Below, piece by piece: positions 9,213-18,279 of a stretch of DNA of 64,000 bases. The DNA is from Leptospira inadai serovar Lyme str. 10. GTDB lineage: Bacteria; Spirochaetota; Leptospiria; Leptospirales; Leptospiraceae. The notes under the pieces are model-generated. The model ran no database searches. It had not been told where the DNA came from and saw only the letters and a program-made list of their open reading frames with translations. Within the stretch, counting starts at the first letter, position 1. The number at the start of each line of letters is the position of its first letter. The DNA is taken from positions 124,001 through 188,000 of the forward strand of contig NZ_AHMM02000016.1 in assembly GCF_000243675.2 (NCBI RefSeq), given 5' to 3'. Made by a program: the position numbers and the translations under genes.

Positions 9213-11333
9213 ATGATTCGCTTCCGTTACTTTTTTCTGATATTCCTCGGAGTTCCCTGCCTGGGACAGGGATTGCCGAAAGAATTTATAAGCGAAGTCC
9301 AAGCCGGGAAGGTTCCTAGTTTTCGAGAACTGCAAAGCGTATACGAACCGTCCGAAGGCACTCTCTTGGATCGGAACGGAGAGCATTTGCATCGATTAAG
9401 ATTGGACCATACCGTTCGTCGTTTGGCTTGGACGGCCACCTCCGAAGTTCCCGAATCTTTTATTTTATCGATCCTGGCTCAAGAAGATAAACGCTTTCCG
9501 TTCCATCGAGGAGTCGATTATAAGGCGATCCTGGGAGCCGTTCGGGATCGAATGTTTGGAGGAAAGAAGAGGGGCGCGAGTACGATTACGATGCAATTGG
9601 CGGGATTTCTTTTGGGCTCGAAGCCCGGCCAAAGATCGTACACGGAAAAATGGAATCAAATGATTTTAGCCTGGAAGATAGAGGAGCGATGGTCAAAAGC
9701 CGAGATCGCAGAATCCTATTTTAACATGGTTCCGTTTAAAGGTGAATTTGTAGGAATTCGAGCCGCTTCGCGCGGGGTTTTCGGGGTCGACCCGTCCTCC
9801 CTTTCTTCGGAAGAGGCGGTGTTACTCGTCGCGCTTCTTCCAAATCCGAATATTCGATCTTTCGAATGGGGTCGGCGCGGGTGTAGGCTTTCGGAAGCCA
9901 TAGGTTCCAAGAACTTATGCGAACCGTTAAAAGAAACGGTTGCTAATTTAAAAAAACGTAAAGTATTTTGGAATACCGAATCTTCCTTGGCATATCACGC
10001 GGCGAGACGCATATTAGTTCATCGAGAAATAAACGGCTATAAATCGGGAACCGTTCGATCCACATTGGATGCACGAAGCCAGGCGGCGGCGGAAGAGTCG
10101 ATGAATCGGGTTCTTTCCGCGATTCAAGAACGCAATGTGAAGGAGGCGAGTATATTGGCGATCGAGAATCGGACCGGAGCGATCCTGGTCTATTTGGGCA
10201 ATTCCAAACTTTCGAAAGATAATTATTTTGTGGACGCGATTCAAGCCAGACGACAGGCAGGTTCGACTTTAAAGCCTTTTTTATACGCTCTCGCTTTTGA
10301 AAAAAATTTACTCACGCCGGAATCGATTTTGACGGACTTGCCTCGAGAATGGGAATTGATCGGCGGGTCGTATCGTCCTACCAATTATGAGGATAGATAT
10401 TTCGGATCGGTTCCGGCTAAAATTGCCTTGGCTTCTTCGTTAAATATTCCGGCAGTGCAAGTATTGGATTGGACGGGGGTTCCGGAATTCGTTTCTCGTT
10501 TAGGAGAATTAGGTTTTGATAAACTTCGCAATCCTGATTTCTACGGGTTGTCTTTGGCTCTCGGCACCGCGGATATCACGTTATGGGAATTAGTGAATGC
10601 ATACAGAACTTTATCGAACGAAGGCTACTGGAGCGAGCCGACTTTCGACCCGCAGGAAGCTTTCAGCAACGCCGAGGCTTGGGATAGCGAGCGTAATACT
10701 CGATTTAGAAAAGTTTATTCGAAAGAGGTAGCACAAACGATCCGGGATATACTCTCATCCCGCGACAACAGATCTCTAAGTTTCGGTTGGGAAAACCATT
10801 TATCCACCAAATTTTTCTCCTTTGCTAAGACGGGGACCTCTCAAGATATGCGGGATAATTGGTGCGTCGGTTCGAGCGGCAATTATACGGTGGGTGTTTG
10901 GGTCGGGAATATGGACGGGGAGCCGATGCACGAGGTTAGCGGCGTTACGGGAGCGGCGCCTCTTTGGAAGGAGGTCATACAATCGCTGGAAGAGAGGCGG
11001 CCTTCTTCTAACCAAGAGGTTCATACGGTTCGATCCAGTAACCCGAATCGGAAACTTTCGGTGGGATTAGGGAATGCGGAAATGCCGAAAATTCTTTACC
11101 CGGAAACCGGAAGCCTCTTTGCACTGGATCCGGAAATCCCCGAAGAGAATGAAAGGATTCGGTTTGAAGCGAGAACTAATTCGAAGCGAGTGGAATGGAT
11201 TTTAAACGGATCGGTATTAGAATCCTCCTCTTCGAATATCTATGATTGGAAACCGAAGCGGGGAAGTTTTATTCTTTCCGTCCGAATCAACGGATCTCGG
11301 ATCTCGGATACGGTGGCATTTCAAGTCAGGTAA
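9213..11333 (+). CDS. pbpC: Penicillin-binding protein 1C (transglycosylase/transpeptidase)
   Basis: A 706-residue bifunctional peptidoglycan synthase. An N-terminal signal anchor is followed by the GT51 glycosyltransferase domain (EDKRFPFHRGVD, then STITMQLAG). The transpeptidase domain has GSTLKPF with the nucleophilic Ser, SSLN and KTGTS motifs, and the C-terminus carries the PBP1C-specific beta domain (beginning near ILYPETGS). An in-frame TTG at 9207 exists, but ATG 9213 has AGGG (9200-9203) at better spacing. The gene lies directly behind the alpha-2-macroglobulin, the conserved partnership believed to couple protease trapping with wall repair at sites of envelope damage. All catalytic motifs look intact. 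Confidence 0.93.
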   Translation: MIRFRYFFLIFLGVPCLGQGLPKEFISEVQAGKVPSFRELQSVYEPSEGTLLDRNGEHLHRLRLDHTVRRLAWTATSEVPESFILSILAQEDKRFPFHRGVDYKAILGAVRDRMFGGKKRGASTITMQLAGFLLGSKPGQRSYTEKWNQMILAWKIEERWSKAEIAESYFNMVPFKGEFVGIRAASRGVFGVDPSSLSSEEAVLLVALLPNPNIRSFEWGRRGCRLSEAIGSKNLCEPLKETVANLKKRKVFWNTESSLAYHAARRILVHREINGYKSGTVRSTLDARSQAAAEESMNRVLSAIQERNVKEASILAIENRTGAILVYLGNSKLSKDNYFVDAIQARRQAGSTLKPFLYALAFEKNLLTPESILTDLPREWELIGGSYRPTNYEDRYFGSVPAKIALASSLNIPAVQVLDWTGVPEFVSRLGELGFDKLRNPDFYGLSLALGTADITLWELVNAYRTLSNEGYWSEPTFDPQEAFSNAEAWDSERNTRFRKVYSKEVAQTIRDILSSRDNRSLSFGWENHLSTKFFSFAKTGTSQDMRDNWCVGSSGNYTVGVWVGNMDGEPMHEVSGVTGAAPLWKEVIQSLEERRPSSNQEVHTVRSSNPNRKLSVGLGNAEMPKILYPETGSLFALDPEIPEENERIRFEARTNSKRVEWILNGSVLESSSSNIYDWKPKRGSFILSVRINGSRISDTVAFQVR

Positions 11334-11407
11334 AGAGGTATTCAAGAGAGCGGAAAAAATCCTTTTAGAACGGAGATTGAAGTCCAATTTAGGTATAGGA
11401 ATATTGC

Positions 11408-12211
11408 ATGACGATGGAAAGAAACCGTTCCGAAACCTACTTGTTGTCCCCTGAATTGGAGGAAGCCGTTCGAGTCTCGGAAATTACCTCTCGTCCCCTT
11501 CTATTAAAGGGTGAACCCGGAACCGGAAAGTCTCTGCTTGCCGAGTATCTGTCCAGCAAATTGAAACGTAGACTTTATACCTGGCACGTCAAATCCACAT
11601 CGCAAGCTAAAGAAGGTCTATATTTCTACGATGCTGTTTCGCGTTTGAACGACTCCAGGTTTACCGAGGACAAGGATAAAGTACGGAATATAGAAAATTA
11701 TATTCGGCTAGGGGCGTTGGGCGAAGCTTTTGAATCCGCGGAACCTGCCGTAGTTCTTATAGACGAAATCGATAAGGCGGATATCGAATTTCCGAACGAT
11801 CTTCTTCTCGAATTGGATCGGATGGAATTCGTCGTTCAAGAGACCGGCCGTCTAGTCAAAGCCGAAGTTCGCCCTTTAACAATTATCACTTCCAATAACG
11901 AAAAGGAACTACCGGCAGCCTTTTTAAGGAGATGCATTTTTCATTATATCGATTTTCCGGATCCAGCCTTTATGAGTGAGATCGTTAAATCCCATTTTCC
12001 TAAAATAAATACCGAACTTATTAGGAGGGCCTTGGAGGCATTCTATGTCATCCGAAGGATGGATGATATGAAGAAAAAGCCCGGAACGAGCGAACTTTTG
12101 GATTGGATCCAAATACTGGTCCATATGGGAGCTAAACTTCCCGAGGAAGGAAATATTCCGTTTCTCGGCGCGCTGGTGAAGAACGAGGAAGATTTGCGTT
12201 TATTCCGATAA
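11408..12211 (+). CDS. MoxR-type AAA+ ATPase
   Basis: A 267-residue cytosolic AAA+ ATPase with Walker A GEPGTGKS near residue 35, Walker B VVLIDEIDKAD near residue 115 and a sensor-1 Asn in TIITSNNEKELP. MoxR-family ATPases act as chaperones that load metal or assemble complexes with a VWA-domain partner, and the next gene, ten bases downstream, encodes such a VWA protein. ATAGGA lies seven bases before ATG 11408. The gene sits about 75 bases behind pbpC on the same strand and may share its transcript. It is related to CoxD/NorQ-like ATPases; the client cannot be told from the sequence. Confidence 0.88.
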   Translation: MTMERNRSETYLLSPELEEAVRVSEITSRPLLLKGEPGTGKSLLAEYLSSKLKRRLYTWHVKSTSQAKEGLYFYDAVSRLNDSRFTEDKDKVRNIENYIRLGALGEAFESAEPAVVLIDEIDKADIEFPNDLLLELDRMEFVVQETGRLVKAEVRPLTIITSNNEKELPAAFLRRCIFHYIDFPDPAFMSEIVKSHFPKINTELIRRALEAFYVIRRMDDMKKKPGTSELLDWIQILVHMGAKLPEEGNIPFLGALVKNEEDLRLFR

Positions 12212-12221
12212 AGGTATCGTT

Positions 12222-13412
12222 TTGTTTTTTCCATTTTTTTACAGACTCAAAGCCGCAGGTCTTCCGCTCTCCACGATCGAATTACTCGATTTTCTAAATG
12301 CGACGGAGGGATTGACCGCTAGCAAACCTTATTTGACTTTGGAAGAATTTTATCGGGTCTCGAGACTTTGCTTAATCAAAGACGTCAAACACTATGATTC
12401 TTTCGATCGGATATTTTCGGAAATGTTCGGAGAACGAGGAGTATTAAGAGAATCTCTGCGACAGGAGATTCTGGACTGGCTTTCGCAAATATTCAATAAT
12501 CCGAATAAACTTCCGCCTAGTTTAATTCCTCCCGAAAAACTTTGGGAAGAGTTCTTGGATCGCTTGAAAAATCAAAAAGGCGAGCACCATGGCGGCAATA
12601 AATGGATCGGTACCGGCGGTTCTTCCCCGTTCGGTCATGGCGGCGTCAATCCCGGTGGAATCCGAATCGGCGGGGAAGGTGGCGGTAAGTCGGCGATCTT
12701 TCAGGCGATGGAAAGACGCTACAAGGATTATCGTACTGACGAGCAGTTGGATGTGCGCCAAATCAAAGTAGCCTTAAAAAGACTCAGAAATCTGAGAAAG
12801 GAAGGCATTCCGGAATTTGATCTCGTGAAGACTGTCGACGCAACATGCCGAAATGCGGGCGACACCGAATTGGTTTTTGAACGGACTAGAAAAAACGGAA
12901 TCAAGGTATTATTATTGATGGACACGGGCGGCAGCATGACTCCGTATGCGGATAGGGTAAGTAAACTCTTTTCGGCAAGCCATCAGGTGAATCATTTTAA
13001 GGAATTCGGATACTATTATTTTCACAATTCGGTATACGATTGCGTCTATCCAAAAGGAGATTTGAGGCATCCGATTCCGTTAAAGTCGGTCTTCAAGAAG
13101 CATAAGGAAGATACGAAAGTAATCCTCGTAGGGGACGCATATATGGCTCCTTACGAATTGACGGATCCGGCGTACGGTTTCTATCATTCGAGATTTAGAT
13201 CCGATCATCGTCTTCCCGATGAGCCGAAATCAGGGTTGGATAGCTTTAAGAAAATCAAAGATCATTTTCACGACAGCATTTGGATGAACCCGGAACCGGA
13301 ACGTTATTGGGATGCTCCCACGATATACGAACTCAAGAAAGTTTTTCCTATGTTTTTTCTGAGCGTGGATGGGTTGGAAACAGGGATTCGCAAATTACTG
13401 AACCAACTGTGA
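12222..13412 (+). CDS. VWA-domain protein (CoxE-like), partner of the MoxR ATPase
   Basis: A 396-residue protein starting at TTG 12222 with AAAGG seven bases upstream. The N-terminal half is helical and is followed by a Gly-rich linker near residues 125-150. The von Willebrand A domain begins around residue 228 with the metal-site motif DTGGSM, where the usual first Ser of D-x-S-x-S is Gly, a variant I recall as common in this subfamily. A conserved HNSVYD segment and a GDAYM segment follow. The protein is predicted to work with the adjacent MoxR ATPase in metal insertion or assembly. It ends 16 bases from the convergent yceI-like gene. Confidence 0.85.
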   Translation: MFFPFFYRLKAAGLPLSTIELLDFLNATEGLTASKPYLTLEEFYRVSRLCLIKDVKHYDSFDRIFSEMFGERGVLRESLRQEILDWLSQIFNNPNKLPPSLIPPEKLWEEFLDRLKNQKGEHHGGNKWIGTGGSSPFGHGGVNPGGIRIGGEGGGKSAIFQAMERRYKDYRTDEQLDVRQIKVALKRLRNLRKEGIPEFDLVKTVDATCRNAGDTELVFERTRKNGIKVLLLMDTGGSMTPYADRVSKLFSASHQVNHFKEFGYYYFHNSVYDCVYPKGDLRHPIPLKSVFKKHKEDTKVILVGDAYMAPYELTDPAYGFYHSRFRSDHRLPDEPKSGLDSFKKIKDHFHDSIWMNPEPERYWDAPTIYELKKVFPMFFLSVDGLETGIRKLLNQL

Positions 13413-13428
13413 TAAATGCATTAATATT

Positions 13429-13983
13429 TTATCTTAATAGAAAGGAAAATTCGATTTCGACTTCCTCTTTCGCTTTTGCGAACAGCAGACTAGGTGGACT
13501 AATCCGATACTCTCCCATTTTGATCTGAAATTTCCCGGAAACTTCGATCTGACCATTGCTGGAAGAAATATTGGCCCTGGTTTTTACGGGTTTTGTTACG
13601 CCATTTACGGTTAAATTTCCGCTTACAAACCAGCCTCCCTCAGTTACATCGATGGAAGTGGAGGAAAATGAAACGCTCTGAATTTCGGGAAACCCGAGGC
13701 TCTCGAGAATATGGGAGTCGCGGTTTTCGTCGCCGGATCTGAATTCCTTCAGAGGAGCCTCTATCTTTACGGCTTTAGGAAGTTGTATGCCGTTCGCGCC
13801 GGTTGAATAAGTCGTCGGAGTGATATTCACTTCACCGCAAACCCCATTGACGGTCTTAAACGGATGGATGACGGTGAACTTCAAAGTCTTTTGAGAGATT
13901 TTTAAATCTTCTGATCTTAAGCTTATCGGGAAGATAAGACCGAATACAAGGAAAATCGATGCGATGCCGAAAATACGTTTCAT
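13429..13983 (-). CDS. YceI-family periplasmic lipid-binding protein
   Basis: A 184-residue protein with a cleavable signal peptide (MKRIFGIASIFLVFGLIF, cleavage near SLRS-ED) and a YceI-type lipocalin-like beta-barrel pattern (FTVIHPF, then GELTVNG-like strands, GNLTVNGVTKPV, ISPPS). YceI proteins bind isoprenoid quinone-like lipids in the periplasm. The reading frame extends upstream, but ATG 13983 is preceded by AAGGA at good spacing and begins the signal peptide, so it is the start. It lies 11 bases downstream of the b561-like gene, reproducing the yceJ-yceI arrangement of E. coli. Confidence 0.87.
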   Translation of the reverse strand: MKRIFGIASIFLVFGLIFPISLRSEDLKISQKTLKFTVIHPFKTVNGVCGEVNITPTTYSTGANGIQLPKAVKIEAPLKEFRSGDENRDSHILESLGFPEIQSVSFSSTSIDVTEGGWFVSGNLTVNGVTKPVKTRANISSSNGQIEVSGKFQIKMGEYRISPPSLLFAKAKEEVEIEFSFLLR

Positions 13984-13994
13984 GAGTCTAATCC

Positions 13995-14735
13995 TTAAAA
14001 ATAAAAAGTTGCAATGGATACGGTAAATGCGGCGAACCCGGTCCAACCGACCACTTCCATTGTATGCGCTGCCCCCGGACCTCCTTTCGGTATTTCTTGG
14101 CCAAGGAAAGGCAAAGCCAGCATCGCCGGAAGGTGGATCCAAATCATCGCCTTATGCGTGAAGATGGTGGTTAAGCCGGGCTCTCTTGCCAGCGTATTGC
14201 TAGGCGCTAAAAAAGCCAGTCCGGCAGTCAGTGCATATAAGGTAAAAGTGGTTCCGGCCAACGATTTATGCGTATTGCCTCCCGGATCTCCCGTCCAGGG
14301 AGAAGCATTTAGAATCAGATTGTAAGCCGCTAGATTTTGTTGGGGATTCGATAGAAGAACGAAATCCGCCAAGGGCTGGTATTCCCTATGCAGGTGCGAC
14401 AAGGCTTTTTCGCCAGCAAGGTTTGTAGCGAGCCAAAATCCCCAAGTAAGCAGTCCTAATCCTTGGTGCCAGTTTAAAAAACTTCTACGAAGTTCTAAAC
14501 GATCTCTTTCCTTTTTTCGATCGGCGATCGTGGTTTCCGTTTCACCCTGGGTTAATGGAACTTCGCTTCGAATATCAGGAGAATAGTATTGGTAATTCGG
14601 AACCAACGGGTTTCCTCCTGTTAGTCGGTAGGAATCGAAAAAGCCGGCATCCGTTCCGGTGGAAGAGAAGGATTGGCCTGCGATCGGAAAACCGAAGAAC
14701 AATAGAGTTAGCAGAGTTAGATACTTCGCTTTCAT
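13995..14735 (-). CDS. Cytochrome b561-like membrane protein
   Basis: A 246-residue protein with an N-terminal signal-like segment, a soluble stretch of about 70 residues, then four hydrophobic helices. Each helix region carries a His at a position compatible with haem ligation: NWHQGLG, NTHKSLAG, FTHKAMIWIH and AAHTMEVVG. This resembles the two-haem b561 fold, but the assignment is by pattern, not by search. The adjacent downstream yceI supports it, since E. coli yceJ (b561) and yceI form an operon. The likely role is transmembrane electron transfer to or from a quinone or periplasmic partner. Confidence 0.62.
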   Translation of the reverse strand: MKAKYLTLLTLLFFGFPIAGQSFSSTGTDAGFFDSYRLTGGNPLVPNYQYYSPDIRSEVPLTQGETETTIADRKKERDRLELRRSFLNWHQGLGLLTWGFWLATNLAGEKALSHLHREYQPLADFVLLSNPQQNLAAYNLILNASPWTGDPGGNTHKSLAGTTFTLYALTAGLAFLAPSNTLAREPGLTTIFTHKAMIWIHLPAMLALPFLGQEIPKGGPGAAHTMEVVGWTGFAAFTVSIATFYF

Positions 14736-14850
14736 TCTAACCTAAGTGTTCGTCGTAACGATCTATAACGTCAAGGAAAGTAAAAAAGAAAGGTTAAGAA
14801 CGAACGCATAAAATACGGGAATGTCTCGACTGAATTGATACAACTGCTTC

Positions 14851-14920
14851 GAAACTATAGAACCGGTAGACTGAAAGAGAATCGGACTCAATTTCTCTTA
14901 ACAAATTCCGTTATAGTTTC
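14851..14920 (-). terminator. Nested inverted repeat downstream of the SprT-like gene
   Basis: Outer arms GAAACTATA (14851-14859) / TATAGTTTC (14912-14920) enclose an inner pair AAGAGAA (14875-14881) / TTCTCTT (14893-14899). It lies 50 bases after the stop of the SprT-like gene and upstream of the b561-like gene on the same strand, so it may separate the two transcripts. There is no clear T tract. The rest of 14736-14970 shows nothing coding. Confidence 0.4.
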
Positions 14921-14970
14921 TGAGAAAAATCTATACTAATGCAAATCGGATTCCCGCCAAAATTCATTGC

Positions 14971-15741
14971 CTACCGAAACGAAAATAAGAATCTTTTTCG
15001 CTGCGGTTTTCCTTTCTTAGGACTCGAACCTCTTCCGTTCTTAGCAAGAAAGGAATGATAACTCGTCTTAAGCCAATGCGCAGCCTCTTCGTAACGATCA
15101 TATTCCCGCTCTTTTCTCTTAAATTCCCATCCATGAATAATATTTCGGTTTTTATTTCGCTGGACCGGAAATAGGTGATGTAGAATTTCGTGATGAACTA
15201 CGTGTTCCAAAACGAATTCGGGGATATCGGGATGATCGAGAGTCGGACTGATCCTTATTGTAAGAGTTTCCTTGTCGTATGTTCCGATCCGTCGTTCTCC
15301 TTTTCGAGGAGACCATTCGATCCGAACATCGCTTAGATTTTGGGCGGGAAAAAATTTCTTCGTAATATACGCAAAAACTCGGTTTAGATCGTAATGGTTT
15401 CCTTTTGCAGGATATGTTTTTACGGGAGCGGCCAGTCTGGGAATTTTGTTTAAGTGTTCTTGAACGACGGTTTTCCAGCCGGCTTCCACAGTCTGTCTTA
15501 ACAAGCGGGAAATTAATAACTTTGCCAAACTTTCCGCCGTGACTAAATCGACGTTTTTAAACGAGTCGTGTAACTTACATGTCAAAATTCCGTTCTTAAA
15601 TTGAAGTGAGCTAGTACCGTTTCTGTAAGGGTAAAATTTAAGTTCTATCCGTTTTAAGGGCGGATTCGGTCGCCTGGAGCTTTGTGAGATGATAGTCCAG
15701 GTCTCGAAAAGCAGCGATTCCCAATCTTCGGGAAGAATCAT
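14971..15741 (-). CDS. SprT-like zinc metallopeptidase
   Basis: A 256-residue protein with a zinc site HHEILHH (H-E-x-x-H) near residue 183 and, about 20 residues later, HGWEF, the third metal His followed by an aromatic residue as in SprT/Spartan-type enzymes. Basic N- and C-terminal ends (C-terminus KKGKPQRKRFLFSFR) would suit DNA binding. Spartan-like proteases degrade proteins crosslinked to DNA; whether this one does is inference, but it starts one base after the stop of a UvrD-type helicase gene, so the two are translationally coupled. A YgjP/WLM-type peptidase is the alternative. Confidence 0.7.
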   Translation of the reverse strand: MILPEDWESLLFETWTIISQSSRRPNPPLKRIELKFYPYRNGTSSLQFKNGILTCKLHDSFKNVDLVTAESLAKLLISRLLRQTVEAGWKTVVQEHLNKIPRLAAPVKTYPAKGNHYDLNRVFAYITKKFFPAQNLSDVRIEWSPRKGERRIGTYDKETLTIRISPTLDHPDIPEFVLEHVVHHEILHHLFPVQRNKNRNIIHGWEFKRKEREYDRYEEAAHWLKTSYHSFLAKNGRGSSPKKGKPQRKRFLFSFR

Positions 15742-15742
15742 T

Positions 15743-17740
15743 CTAAGATCCGAAAAAATCTCGAATTCTTTTTCGGGCTTCCGTTTCCGTTTTAAGATCT
15801 TCGGAAGGAATTTCTGAGAGGGACTTCGTTGCCGCAGTATGAGCTTTAGGAAAGAAATTTCTTTCTAAAATTTTATCGGATTCTTTCAATTCTTCGATAA
15901 AACGAGATAGACGATTGAAGTTATGACCGCCACGAGAAGAGGAAGTTTGGGGGTAGGTAAGCGTCAAAGATCTCCTCGCCCGAGTTATCCCTACGTAAAA
16001 TAGTCTGCGCTCTTCCTCGATATTCTTTTCCCCTCTGCCCGACGGGAAGGATCCTTCGGTCACATTCAAAAGAATAACCGTATCGAATTCCAAACCTTTG
16101 GAGGAATGGATGGTCGATAAAACAAGGACGTCTTCCTCCTCTTCCTCGGGAACGAGTTTATCTAGACTCCGATTCGGCCCTTCCAAACTCATTTCCACCA
16201 AAAACTCATGGAGAGTTTCATATCTTTTGGAAAGAGTGAGAAAGGAATTTAGATCTTCCATTCTACGCTTGGGATCGTCATATTTTCTTTCCAGAAGCGG
16301 TTTATAAAATTCTAAAAAATTCTCCAACGTCAATGTAAGACTGGAATCGGAACGGTCGAGTAGATCGCTTAATAGTTGTAAATCGGCAGCGGCCGTACCT
16401 TTTTGCAATAGACGGACCGCTTGCAAGTCACCACCGGATCTAGTCAGTTCGTTGAGAATAAGTTTCGCTTTTGCCGCGCCGATTCCGGGAAGAAGCAATA
16501 ATATCCGAAGCCAGGAAACGGAATCCAATCGATTTTCCCGAATTCTGAGAAGAGAAAGAAAGTCCTTCGCATGCGCGCTCTCTACAAATTTCTTTCCGCC
16601 GAATTTCTGATAGGGTATATTTCTGGCGTTTAAAACCAACTCCAGCTGATTGGAATTCCAGCCGGATCGAAATAATACCGCCATATTGCCGAGTGCGATT
16701 CCTTCCTCTCTTCTTTCCAAAATCCTGTCCGCAACTCCTTCGGCCTCGTCCAACTCGTCCGGAAATCCGAGCAACCTAGGTTTATGAAAATCCTCGTTTT
16801 TGGTGTACAGATATTTCTCGTATTTTTCGGAGAAATTCAATAGTACTCCGTTCGCTAGATTTAGAATCGAAGGTGTGCTCCGGTAATTTCTTTCCAGAAA
16901 AATCGTTTTTGCGTTCGGAAAAATCTTGGGAAAATCGAAGATTCCTTTAACATTCGCTCCTCTAAAGGAGTAAATGCTCTGAGCGTCATCACCGACCACA
17001 AAAATATTTTCGTGCTCCGAAGCCAGTAGACAGGCGATATGGGCCTGCAACTTATTCGTGTCCTGAAATTCGTCCACCATTACATATTTGTATTGTTCGG
17101 ACAGCTTCTTCCTGATTCCATCGTGGTCCGTCAGCAATTCGCGGGAAAATAACAGTAAATCGTCATAGTCCAATAACGAGCGCTCTCGTTTGTAAGATTT
17201 GTAATCGGAAAAAATTTTACGAATAGAAGTTTCCTGATCCAGGAATTTGGGACTTTCCGTCTTTAGAAGCTCGGAAAGATCTTTCCCGGTATTGACGGAA
17301 GTCGAGTAAAGGGATAATAACGTTTCGTTGGAAGGGAATCGAAGCTTTTGGGCTGCATAATTTCCTTCCGTCCGAATCAGTTGAAAGACATCTATGGAAT
17401 CGGACTCGTCGAGTACGGAAAATTGGGAAGAGATACCTAAAGCGGGAGCGTATTTTCTGAGAATATGGCCCGCGAATGAATGAAATGTTCCGCCATTAAC
17501 TTTGGAGCAACGCTTGTCTAAAACGGAAACGGCCCGAGTCAACATTTCACGGGCAGCTTTTTTGGTAAAAGTAAGAAGTAGAATATTTTCGGCGGAAACG
17601 CCGTTGGACACTAATTTGGCTAAGCGATGAACCAGGGTATTGGTTTTTCCGGTACCTGCCCCGGCTATCAGAAGCACGGGGCCTTCCGTGGTCTCTACCG
17701 CTTCCTTTTGCTTTTCGTTTAGATTCTCGAGAACGGTCAT
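15743..17740 (-). CDS. UvrD/PcrA-type superfamily 1 DNA helicase
   Basis: About 665 residues with the SF1A motif series in order: Q-motif region LNEKQKEAV, motif I AGAGTGKT, motif II VDEFQDTN, motif III GDDAQSIYSFRGA, motif V TIHSSKGLEF and motif VI FYVGITRARRSL. It unwinds DNA 3'-5' in repair or replication-fork clearance in the cytosol. The frame opens at ATG 17776 inside slyD, but ATG 17740 (MTVLENLNEKQ) follows the slyD stop by seven bases and matches the family N-terminus, so I use it; neither start has a strong ribosome-binding site. It is part of the slyD-helicase-sprT cluster. It could be UvrD, PcrA or a third paralogue. Confidence 0.92.
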   Translation of the reverse strand: MTVLENLNEKQKEAVETTEGPVLLIAGAGTGKTNTLVHRLAKLVSNGVSAENILLLTFTKKAAREMLTRAVSVLDKRCSKVNGGTFHSFAGHILRKYAPALGISSQFSVLDESDSIDVFQLIRTEGNYAAQKLRFPSNETLLSLYSTSVNTGKDLSELLKTESPKFLDQETSIRKIFSDYKSYKRERSLLDYDDLLLFSRELLTDHDGIRKKLSEQYKYVMVDEFQDTNKLQAHIACLLASEHENIFVVGDDAQSIYSFRGANVKGIFDFPKIFPNAKTIFLERNYRSTPSILNLANGVLLNFSEKYEKYLYTKNEDFHKPRLLGFPDELDEAEGVADRILERREEGIALGNMAVLFRSGWNSNQLELVLNARNIPYQKFGGKKFVESAHAKDFLSLLRIRENRLDSVSWLRILLLLPGIGAAKAKLILNELTRSGGDLQAVRLLQKGTAAADLQLLSDLLDRSDSSLTLTLENFLEFYKPLLERKYDDPKRRMEDLNSFLTLSKRYETLHEFLVEMSLEGPNRSLDKLVPEEEEEDVLVLSTIHSSKGLEFDTVILLNVTEGSFPSGRGEKNIEEERRLFYVGITRARRSLTLTYPQTSSSRGGHNFNRLSRFIEELKESDKILERNFFPKAHTAATKSLSEIPSEDLKTETEARKRIRDFFGS

Positions 17741-17747
17741 CGACGAA

Positions 17748-18218
17748 TCAATGGTGGTGGTGTCCCCCCTCGCCATGAACGTGCCCGTGAGTGATCTCCT
17801 CGTCAGTCGCTTCCCGGGTATTTACGATCTGAACATCGAAAACTAGATCGACTCCCGCTAAAGGATGGTTTCCATCGACTATGATACTTTCGCCTTTAAT
17901 TTCCGTAATGGTATACACCGTATCGGGCTCGTCGGTTTGAAACATCATTCCGACCGTGAGTTCTTCGTCCTGGGGAAATTGACTTTTCGGAACATCGAAA
18001 ACTAATTCCGGGTTCTTTTTGCCGTAACCTCGATCCGCGTCGACCGATATGACCTTCTTATCGCCTGTTTTTAGTTGTTTGATCTCTTCCTCTAAGCCCG
18101 CTATAATTTGCCCGACACCTTCTAGATAAGAGAGTGGGTGACTTCCTTCCGAAGAATCAATTAGGTTTCCCTGATTATCCTTTAAAGTATAGTGAAAAGT
18201 AACGACTCTAGGATTCAT
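17748..18218 (-). CDS. slyD: SlyD-like FKBP-type peptidyl-prolyl isomerase
   Basis: An FKBP domain (FHYTLKDNQGNLIDSS, then YLEGVGQIIAGLEEEI) with the SlyD insert-in-flap region and a His-rich C-terminus (HGHVHGEGGHHHH), typical of SlyD metal-binding tails. SlyD is a cytosolic prolyl isomerase/chaperone that also binds nickel or other metals. ATG 18233 is possible, but ATG 18218 has GGAG nine bases upstream and begins MNPRVVTFHY, the normal family N-terminus. The gene is first in the cluster with the helicase and the SprT-like zinc protease. Its metal-binding tail beside a zinc enzyme is suggestive only. Confidence 0.88.
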   Translation of the reverse strand: MNPRVVTFHYTLKDNQGNLIDSSEGSHPLSYLEGVGQIIAGLEEEIKQLKTGDKKVISVDADRGYGKKNPELVFDVPKSQFPQDEELTVGMMFQTDEPDTVYTITEIKGESIIVDGNHPLAGVDLVFDVQIVNTREATDEEITHGHVHGEGGHHHH

Positions 18219-18279
18219 GAGATCAGGCTCCATTTTCGGGTTATTCCCCAGGATCGGGATAGGAAGGAAAGGTTCCGGT

